A DNA stretch of 64,000 bases, from assembly GCA_023374025.1 (NCBI GenBank), contig SIJG01000020.1, positions 446,046 to 510,045 on the forward strand. Reading direction: 5' to 3'. The stretch comes from Heterodera schachtii (Eukaryota > Nematoda > Chromadorea > Rhabditida > Heteroderidae). Position 1 is the first letter of the stretch, and the number at the start of each line of letters is the position of its first letter. The notes under the pieces are model-generated. The model worked only from the letters and a program-made list of their open reading frames with translations. It was not told the DNA's origin and ran no database searches. Below are positions 44,963-53,060 of this stretch, piece by piece. The position numbers and the translations under genes are program-made.

Positions 44963-46124
44963 ATGTCAGACCGCCGAAAAGAAGCGGAGGAAAAAATGGC
45001 AAAAACAATGTAAAATTAAAATGCCAATTTTAAATTTCAAATTTTAATTTTAATTTCCATTTTTTTCAGTTTCATCTCTTCCGACTGTTGGCTTTGTGTG
45101 TTCGATTTGCTGTCGCCTCGTCAACTTGGCCTCGGAATTTCAATGATCAGCCACCGATTTGACTATTACGTTGATGAACACTTCGAGCACATCGTCATTT
45201 GGTAAAATTGGCAATTGTGTAAAAAATTAGCCAACTTTTCCCCATTAATTTTTAGTTACATCGACCAAAATGTCATCGCTTTTCTCCACCGTTTTCGCCA
45301 ACTTTTCGCCTCATTCTGTCCAATTAATTTGTACATCTCTACGGCCAGTAATGATCGCATTTTGGAGTTCATTCTGCACAACATTTGGCCAATGATCGGA
45401 AAAAACATTTGTGGGATGTATTTTTCTGCAAATGTTTTCCGCCGTTTGCGCAAATTCGTCCCATCAATTCTCAATGATTGTCCATCGCTTCGCGTTGTCT
45501 CCACCAATTTTGACTATTTCTTCGCCGAATTTCCGGCCGATGACAGTGCCATGGCGTCGAATGCACAAGCATTGGCCAAATGGCTTTTCACTCCCCGCCC
45601 GGACAATGTGCCGAAGGTGCTCAAATGTCTGTTTCACCCGGATGATGGAAATTGGTCATCGAAGATGGAATCCTTCAAAGCGGTGCTTTCATTTATTATT
45701 TCGTAATTAAATAAATGACATTTTTCTCCATATTTTAGGCATTTGCCAATGCTTCTTCTCCCGTCAATTTCATTGTTGTTCTTTGGTTTAATCTTAAGCC
45801 TTTTGCTGCCTCCGTTGTGCCCTTTGATCAGACCAACGAATTGACTCGGGAACAATTGGCGTTGAAAGGAACTGACTATTGCAACTGTTTTCTGCTGATC
45901 CGTTGTCCAATTGCGCGAGACGCGGACAAATGGACAAAATGGGAAAAGGAAGCGATTGGATGGAAAATTTATGACCAATGGAACAGAATTAACATTAAAA
46001 TTGATGGTGAGGAAGACATCGGTGATGGGTAAGCGAGAATAATTTTTAAAAAATTCAAAATTGATAATTTTTCTTTTCGATTTTTAGGCTTCTCGACGCA
46101 ACTCCTGGCCAAAGTGATCAGTAG
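44963..46124 (+). CDS. F-box-like family protein, copy J, with shortened F-box-like exon
   Basis: Exons 44963-45009, 45070-45201, 45256-45682, 45739-46028 and 46088-46124, giving 310 residues. Exon 2 is 132 bp instead of 279: an in-frame deletion of 49 codons joins YYVDEHF directly to EHIVIW and removes everything after the first helices (KTRKW to PRKVIGF). The frame and all splice sites are preserved, so a protein could be made. FISSDCWLCVFDLLSP, FPADDSAMASNAQ, ELTREQLALKG and RCPIARDADKWTKW are present. The deletion probably impairs whatever exon 2 does beyond the F-box-like helices. Confidence 0.68.
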
Positions 46125-46612
46125 AAATGAATGGATGAATGTTTTGTTGAAAAGTGATCGAACAATTTGAATTGACGGAGTTGGCAAATGAATTTGAGGC
46201 TATTTTGACGTTATAAATTTTCTTTTTGTTGTAATGATCAACTTTATTTGTGTTGTGCTAGGATAAATTTAGTGATTTTCTGAAACCGTAATTGGCTTTA
46301 AGAATTGTTTAGAAACTTTTTTTAAAAGAAATCCCACCTAATTAAACTGTTAAGCCCTAAGGTTAATTTAGTTTTTTTTTCATTAAAAAATTTCCGGCCG
46401 CTCAGAGCAGAAAAACTGTCAATTAAATAATGGCACTTTTCCCGGTGAAAACATAGAGAAATAAATCCCTACGGAGTTGTATGGGAATTTCCATATTCTG
46501 ACATCCAAAATTTCGCAAAATACACTCCTAAAGACCAAAATTTTGAAAAAATTCGAAACTAAAAAATTTTTCATTTTCAAATTAAAGAAAAAAGTGCATT
46601 TCAAAGTGAAAA
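46125..46612. other. 3' tail of unit J
   Basis: Common family tail, then a TTCCATATTCTGACATCC-type block as after copies C and H. No gene was seen. Confidence 0.4.
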
Positions 46613-46895
46613 AAATGGGAAAAGGAAGCGATTGGCTGGCGAATTTGTAATCAATGGAACGCAATTTTCATTCAAATTACAGATGCGAACAAAATCGGGG
46701 ACGGGTCAGCGAATGAATGCTTTTTCAAAAATTCAAATTGCTAATTTTTTCACTTTTTAGGCTTCTCGACACAATTCACGGCCCAAGTGATCACTGATCA
46801 GTTAGAAGTGAATGAATGATTTGTTGAGAAATGACCGCTCATTTTTAAAGATGGAATTGGAAAATGAATTTTAAGGCGATTTTGACGTTTATAAA
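46613..46895 (+). pseudogene. Orphan end of an F-box-like copy (end of exon 4, exon 5, tail)
   Basis: Nearly identical to 21683-21965 of unit C, including intron 4 and the tail; differences are single bases such as CCCGGCC to CACGGCC in exon 5. Exons 1-3 and most of exon 4 are missing. It is joined abruptly to a downstream-type repeat block at 46480-46612, so it marks a deletion or a partial duplication of unit C. Confidence 0.75.
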
Positions 46896-47118
46896 TTTGT
46901 TTTTTTTTGCGCATTGTTTGTGGCATTTAAGATAAATTTAATGATTTTATGAAATCATAATTGGCTGCTTTAAGAATGTTTTAAACTTTTTTTAGTAACA
47001 CTTTTCCAATGTTTGACCAAATTATTAATAACTACAAGAAAAATTTAAAAATGAAATTTTTGGAAATTTTTTTGGACGTTTTTGCCAACCAAATTGGATA
47101 ATCTTAAAATTTTAAACT

Positions 47119-47292
47119 AGAGTAGAGCGGGACCGGGACCAAAACACGGACAACAGAGTACCTAGGTCCCAGTTTTGACCGGGACCGGGACCAGTCCCGG
47201 GTTTTTCCCGGTTTTCCCAGCCAAAAATTCCCGGTTATTCAACCCGAAAAGGTCCCGGTTAAGCCCAAAATTCCCGGTCCCACTCTACTCTA
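47119..47292 (+). mobile_element. GCGGGACCGGGA MITE, copy 2
   Basis: Terminal inverted repeats AGAGTAGAGCGGGACCGGGA and its near complement (TCCCGGTCCCACTCTACTC). The interior is GC-rich with repeated CCCGGTT blocks, in opposite orientation to copy 1 at 38940. Not coding. Confidence 0.75.
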
Positions 47293-47489
47293 CTTTTTAT
47301 TTTTCTCACTTTGAAACGAATTTAACAAGTACAAAACATTTTAATAAACAGGATGAAGAAGTAAGTTCAATTTTTCTTTATTAACAGAGATAATGAAATA
47401 GTACGCCAAAATGAGAGATGTTTTTTTCTCTCTACACTCTCTCTTTATTGACACATGTCTCGTTTTTTGAGTCAGTTGTGTGTCGGTAG
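47293..47489. other. Spacer before the hAT-type element
   Basis: AT-rich, with a short CTCTCTACACTCTCTCT run (about 47430-47450). It ends with GTCGGTAG (47482-47489), the left target-site duplication of the next element. No gene was seen. Confidence 0.3.
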
Positions 47490-48039
47490 TAGGGCTCGGA
47501 TTTATAGTTGCTAAAAACTGCCAAAATAATTAGTTTTTAGTTTCTAAAAAACCCCCAAAATAGTTGCTAAAAATGGGTAAATAGTTGCTAAAAAGTTCCG
47601 AATTTAAGGGTGTAAAATCGAAATTTTCTTCAAAAAGCAAAAATATTTTGCCAAATCATTAAAAATATAAATAATTTTCAAAATCAAAAATTCTCGTCAA
47701 GAAAATAAACAAATAAATTTTGGAGGTGAATTTTTGAGAAATTTTTCATTTATCAGAGGTGCATTTTTGAAAATTTTCGGGTCGATTCTTAGGGGTGTAT
47801 TTTTCGTTTTTATTGCATTTTTGTTAACAAATTTTGGGCAAAACGCCAAAATAGTTGAAAATAGTTTTTTTCAAAATTTTTATAGTTTTTTAGTTGCTAA
47901 AAATAAAAAACTATAAAATAGTTGCTAATAACTCGAAAAGTAGCTTAACAACAGCCGAAAAAAAACACGTTTTTCGTGCATTTCAGGCCACGGGGAGCTC
48001 AGGAAAAAAATAGTGAAAAAACTATAAATCCGAGCCCTA
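47490..48039. mobile_element. hAT-type MITE, 550 bp, perfect 8-bp target-site duplication
   Basis: Ends TAGGGCTCGGATTTATAG and CTATAAATCCGAGCCCTA, exact inverted repeats of 18 bp. Flanked by GTCGGTAG on both sides (47482-47489 and 48040-48047). The interior is rich in TAGTTGCTAAAAA motifs and contains TCGATTCTTAGGGGTGTA, a block dispersed through the window. A degraded relative lies at about 13490-14190. No transposase is present. Confidence 0.9.
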
Positions 48040-48047
48040 GTCGGTAG

Positions 48048-48807
48048 GGGTCAACTGCGTCCTGCCAACTGCGTCCCGCCAACTGCGTCCCAGGCCAACT
48101 GCGTCCCGGGCCAACTGCGTCCCGGGCCAACTGCGTCCCGGGCCAACTGCGTCCCAAAATAATTTTAATTTTTTTTGAAATTCCATTGAATATTTTTAAA
48201 TAATGAACATAATAATAACTAGGACTAGGGCTATGTATTTTTTTTATAATTTTTCTACTCTTGCTATGAAGAAATGAGCTGAAAATAGCATTATATGTTT
48301 TGATTTGGTGAACGTTTAGTGTATTTGCATATTTTTTGCAGCCCTAGTAATAAAAAAACATTGTAGAGACCGGAGATAGGTCGGTGGGATCCCGAATTTA
48401 GTTCCGCGGGATCCCGATCACGTCCATACTGTACTGTGTACTCCATAGAACAAAACCGAATTCCGTATTATTTAGGTGTTTGGTAATCCATCCCGCCTGC
48501 TATACACCCCCAGATTTTTGAAAATTCGGGAAAATTAAAAATCCTACAGAGAGTTACAAAATTTTTGAGGAAAAACAGAGCTTGGCCTGGGCTTGGAAAC
48601 GAGGATAGGGCCAACATAAAGTCCAGCCATTTTTTTCTTCACAATTTCGCTATTTTTAAAACCTTATTCAATGGAATTTCAAAAAAAATTAAAATTATTT
48701 TGGGACGCAGTTGGCCCGGGACGCAGTTGGCCCGGGACGCAGTTGGCCTGGGACGCAGTTGGCGGGACGCAGTTGGCGGGACGCAGTTGGCAGGACGCAG
48801 TTGGCCC
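48048..48807. mobile_element. Foldback element with tandemly repeated ends (CCAACTGCGTCCCGGG)
   Basis: The left end holds seven tandem copies of a 14-17 bp unit CCAACTGCGTCCCGGG (48051-48156). The right end holds seven copies in opposite orientation (48701-48806). The repeats continue into matching sequence AAAATAATTTTAATTTTTTT next to the core, giving arms of about 150 bp. The core (about 450 bp) has no coding frame. It abuts the preceding MITE. The layout resembles Drosophila FB-type foldback elements. Confidence 0.8.
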
Positions 48808-48860
48808 GTTCCGGTTGTGTGTAGTGTGTACAACAACGCGTACGAAAACGACGTAATTCG

Positions 48861-48868
48861 TATAAAAG
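48861..48868 (+). promoter_or_regulatory. TATA box of copy L
   Basis: TATAAAAG, then TTGCAATGGCTGCCATTCTT. The initial ATG of the leader module has become TTG here. It lies directly to the right of the foldback element, about 180 bp before exon 1. Confidence 0.45.
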
Positions 48869-49047
48869 AGAGCAAAAAATTGCAATGGCTGCCATTCTTT
48901 TGCAATCATTTAAATAAAATATTCACTTGCGATTATTTCCTGTACTTAATTTCACCTTTTTCTTTGTTAATAATTTTACTGCATTTTTGAAGAAGAAAAA
49001 AAAGCTAAAAGTGCCAAAATCTGTCTTAATAATTTTCCCTCATCAAA

Positions 49048-50399
49048 ATGTCAGATCGCCGAAAAGAAGCGGAGGAAAAGATGGCAAAAGCAATGTAAAA
49101 TTAAAATGCCAATTTTAAATTTAATATTTTAATTTTGTTTTCCTTTTTCTTCAGTTTTATCTCCGCCGATTGTTGGCTTTATGTGTACGATTTGCTGCCG
49201 CCTTCTCAACTTGGCCTTGGAATTGCGCTGATTAGCCACCGATTTGACTTTTACGTGGATGAACACTTCAAAACGCGCAAATGGGCATTGAAATCCATGG
49301 AAATTTGGCGCACGATTGGAGAGAATGGCACGAAGAAAATGCAAATTGTCAATTACAATGATGAAGAATTGCCAATTCCGCAAATTCAATTGCCACGCAA
49401 AGTCATCGGATTTAGCAGCATCATCATCTCGTAAAATTGATGATTATGCAAAAAAATTTAGCCAACTTTTCCACATCATTTTCAGTTTCATCGACCAAAA
49501 TGCCATCGCTTTGCTCCGCCGTTTTCGCCAACTTTTCGCCGCCTGTCAAATCAATTTGAACATCGATACGGCGAGTGACCGCATTTTGGACTTCATTTTG
49601 CGCAACGTTTTGCCAATACTCGGACGAAACATTTGTGGCATTTTTTTGCTTGCGAATGTTTTCCACCGTTTGCGCAAATTCGTCCCGTCAATTCTCGACG
49701 ATTGTCCATCGCTTCGTGTTTTTTCCTCCTATTTTGGCGATCTCTTCACCAAATTTCCTGCCGATGACAGTGCCATGGCATCCGATGGACAAGCATTGGC
49801 CAAATGGCTTTTCAATCCACTTCAAAGCAATTTGCCAAAGGTGTTAAAATGCTCGTTGGACTATGATTATGGGAATTGGCCGTCGAAGATTGACGCCTTT
49901 AAAGCGGTGATTAAGAATTGATTTATTTGATACTTTGCGGTCTTTTGGATTCGCTGATTTGACATAAATGTTGTTTTTGGATTTTTAATCAAATTTTTCA
50001 CATTTTAGGCTTTTGCCTCGGCTTCATCACCCTGTCAATTTCATTGTTATCATTTCGTTTCCGTATCCGTTGCCTTTTGATTTCTCCGTTGTGCCATTTG
50101 CGCTGACCAACGAATTGACTCGGGAACTATTGGCATTCAAAAGGATTAACGATAGCCATCTTTTTGTGCTGATCCGTTGTCCAATTGGGCGAGACGAAAG
50201 CAAATGGACAAAATGGGAAGAAGAAGCAATTGGCTGGCTAATTTATTATCAGCGGAACACAATTAACATTAAAATTGACAAAGAGGACAAAATCGGGGAC
50301 GAGTAAGCGAATGAATGCTTAATTTAAAAATTCATAATTTTTTCAATTTTTAGTCTTCTCAACGCAACTCCCGGCCCGAGTGATCAGCAGCAGAAGTGA
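49048..50399 (+). pseudogene. F-box-like family, copy L, one-base frameshift in exon 4
   Basis: Exons 49048-49094, 49155-49430, 49486-49906, 50009-50302 and 50354-50399. Exon 2 reads FISADCWLYVYDLLPP and exon 3 carries FPADDSAMASDGQALAKWLF. At the start of exon 4 one extra base (CATCACCCTGTCAATTT against CATCTCCCGTCAATTT) shifts the frame after AFASASS. The remainder (ELTRELLAFKR, RCPIGRDESKWTKW) is otherwise intact, with an unusual G for A in the C-P-I-A-R motif. It is the last unit on the right of the array. Probably a recent pseudogene. Confidence 0.65.
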
Positions 50400-50576
50400 A
50401 TGAATGAATGATTTGTTGAGAAAAGTGATCGGTCGATTTAAATTATGGAATTATTGACGTGCTCATTAAAATGTTCTTTTTTGTTGTTGGAATGAGATCA
50501 GCAGTTTATTTGTGTTTGTGTTCTTTAGGATAAACCATTTTTTTGTTAAATATGTAACATTTTTCATATTCATAAT

Positions 50577-50650
50577 TAGGGTTGGGCCCCCGACGTCGGG
50601 GTTGGAAAATTCGGGGGGTTGGAAGCATCGAGGTTCGGGGGCCCAACCCT
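50577..50650. mobile_element. Miniature inverted-repeat element, about 74 bp
   Basis: AGGGTTGGGCCCCCGA at the left is the complement of TCGGGGGCCCAACCCT at the right (one-base spacing difference). Both sides are flanked by ATTCATAAT (50568-50576 and 50651-50659), a 9-bp duplication. The interior is also GC-rich and partly palindromic. Confidence 0.75.
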
Positions 50651-50663
50651 ATTCATAATCATC

Positions 50664-50905
50664 AGTTTTGATGGTGGGCCACCTTTTTGGAAATTTTTTG
50701 ATGTTGTAATGATTTTTGACTAATTGGTAGGGATGGAATTTAAGTCACGAAAAAGCTAAAAAAAAAGTCATGAAAAACGCCAAAAAGTCATAAAAAATGC
50801 CAAAAAGTTACAAAAAATGCACAAAAAGTCATGAAATTTTGATGGTGGGCCACCTTTTTGGAAATTTTTTGATGTTGCAATGGTTTTTGACTAAATTTCG
50901 ATCTA
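50664..50905 (+). repeat. Direct repeat of about 62 bp
   Basis: TTTTGATGGTGGGCCACCTTTTTGG-type sequence ending in TTTTTGACTAA occurs at about 50665-50725 and again at 50837-50898, nearly identical. Between the copies is a degenerate tandem AAAAAGTCATGAAAAACGCC repeat. Confidence 0.75.
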
Positions 50906-50916
50906 CGTCAGTTGGG

Positions 50917-51200
50917 CCCCACGTTTGGGCCCCAGCATATTTTTCCAGTATAACTTTCTGTAACTTTTTTCTTTGTCATCCAAATCCAACATTGTTGGTA
51001 TCATTTGAAATCTTAACATGTTTAGAAGCTTTTTCTAAGCTAATGCTTCGCGATTAGACAATTACCAAAAAAGTTATACATGAAAATTGCAAAAAAAAAA
51101 AAAGGAGCATGTGAAGGGCTTTCGAATGATACCAAGATTGTTGGATTTGGATGCCAAAGAAAAAAGCTATAGTGGAAAAACATGCTCTGTGGCCCAACCG
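50917..51200. mobile_element. Foldback element of about 280 bp
   Basis: CATCCAAATCCAACATTGTT at about 50979-51000 pairs with the inverted AAGATTGTTGGATTTGGATG at about 51131-51152, and the complementarity extends outward (CCAGTATAACTTT with AAAAGCTATAGTGG). Related arms occur at 38120-38200 and 29445-29475. Not coding. Confidence 0.65.
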
Positions 51201-51212
51201 TGAGGGCTCAAC

Positions 51213-51277
51213 TGTAGTGATGCTCGAGACTCTCGGTCTCGAGTTTCGGGAAATTTTTGGTCTCGAGCATCACTACC
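51213..51277. repeat. 65-bp perfect-ended hairpin
   Basis: GTAGTGATGCTCGAGAC is exactly complementary to GTCTCGAGCATCACTAC at the other end; the loop is GGTCTCGAGTTTCGGG-like. A CAACTG occurs just outside both ends. A very small MITE is likely; a structured RNA is possible but unsupported. Confidence 0.65.
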
Positions 51278-52589
51278 CAACTGACGGGTTCCGCTAAATT
51301 TAACTTGTTTTGATCAATTTAGGAACAAAGGTAATAAATACATAATTTGAAAATTTTTATTTTCGGTTTTTGTTCAAATTCGGGTCCGAGATTCGAAATT
51401 GCCTAAAATGAATGTTGGATTCGGGTTCCAATCGAAACCGTAAATTTTATGAACAAGAAACGAAAAATTCCCGGGTTTTTTTCTATTCTTCGCGGCAAAA
51501 TTTTGTTCCATGCCGAACATTTTAAATGAGACCAACGAGTATTGAAAAAACTTCCTATTCGGTGAAATCAAATAATAATTGTAAAAAATTTTCATTATCT
51601 AATTCACCGAGCAATAAAATTCTTAGTTTTTTGAGTCGTCAAATGCTAAAAGTTTATCCCCATAATTTTTGTGCAATTTTATGGCCATGTTTAGAATTTT
51701 TTGTCTCTATTTTATGTCCATATTTAGTGATTTTATATCCATTTTTTCCGAACCCTCCTCATTCATAATCTCTCACAAATGTGCGGCGCCTGGGGCCAAA
51801 AGACAAGACGGGACTCAAACGGCCAGGCCCCGGATGGATGGATCAGTAGGTGGTCGAACTGATCGCCGGCGGCTGAATGCTGGTTAGTGCCAGCTGATTT
51901 GGCCCACCCAGCGGCGGCGGCGGCTGGCAGCAACGGCCGCCCGCCGGCGGGTGACCAATTGGAGGATGTCCGTCCGATCGGGCGGAGGCCAAGGCCCCAA
52001 ATCACACATTTTTGGTGCCCCCGCCGCCGAAGGCCGCCGAATCCATTAATTTTTGGAGGATTTCGGACGCCGTCCGCCGGCGACGGATTTACGGATTTAA
52101 TGACCGCCCGACGAACAATTCAACTAAAATGTCCCCCCCCCCCCATCTCTGTCGATCTTTCGCCCCGTCCCCCCCTTTATCCCAATCATTCAAAAAATAG
52201 CCGTTTTTTGATTTTGCTGTCAAAATAAATATGTGCTTCTTCCTAATGCTGCGATGCTTCGATGAATAAAATTTTCCCGGATTTTTTTTAAAATTTATGT
52301 CTTTATTGAATCCGAGAATTTTTAAATTTTTGTCCGGTTTATTGGTTTTAATCTCGTGAAATACAAAATGAAATTTTTTTTTTAAATTTCTAAGGCTTTT
52401 TAACCCGATCTTGGATTTGGAACTGAATATGCCTGACCCTGACGTAAGATTTTTGCCGAAAATTCTTTAAATTCTCGGGAAATCGCATTAATTTTTTCTC
52501 GCTTAATTCAAAAATTGTCATATTTTCTAGCCCCATTTTCGGCTCATGAACCAATAAATCTCAAGCGCAAATAAATTATTTTCTTTTTA
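51278..52589. other. No recognised gene; GC-rich island at 51780-52120
   Basis: AT-rich except for the island (CGGCGGCGGCGGCTGGCAGC, CCGCCCGCCGGCGGG). Frames are open on both strands there (113 codons plus, 80 minus), but I find no family match and no consistent splice sites. It could be a first exon or a CpG-rich promoter. Confidence 0.35.
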
Positions 52590-53060
52590 CCCAGTCTCCT
52601 CTTATGTCATCGCGAAATTTTCGATTTTTTATGCTTTTCCTATCATTAGTCCCTTTTTTTTTTTTGCAAATTCCCTTCGGCCAATTATAAATGGCCCCAA
52701 ATTTTTCAATTTTCTGTCTTCCATTTAACACTCATTAAGTCCCGCTGGTGCTGCTGCTATTAATTTAGCAAATTTTTTACCGAAAATTCTTTCAATTATC
52801 ATAACTTAATTCAAATTCTCGGGTTTCCTTGCCCCCATTCTCGACTCATTAACCCAAAATTTCTTTTTTACCCAGTCCTCCTCTTATGTCATCGCGCATT
52901 TCAATTCATGAATGTTTTTCGCAATTTTTTTTCCCCGATTTCCCTCTCATTAGTCCCTTTTTTTGCAAATTCCCTTCGGCCAATTATAAATGGCCCCAAA
53001 TTTTTCAATTTTTGTCCTCCATTCAACACTCATTAAGTCCCGCTGCTGCTAATGAGATGA
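52590..53060 (+). repeat. Direct repeat of about 180-190 bp
   Basis: The blocks at about 52590-52765 and 52870-53055 share TTTTTACCCAGTC, CTCTTATGTCATCGCG, TTCCCTTCGGCCAATTATAA, CACTCATTAAGTCCCGCTG and more, at about 90% identity by eye. A tandem duplication with a diverged spacer of about 100 bp. Confidence 0.75.

Noticed and set aside
48051..48156. CCAACTGCGTCCCGGG repeats as a CRISPR-like array
   Set aside because: There are no spacers between units, and an inverted second array 650 bp away shows a foldback element.
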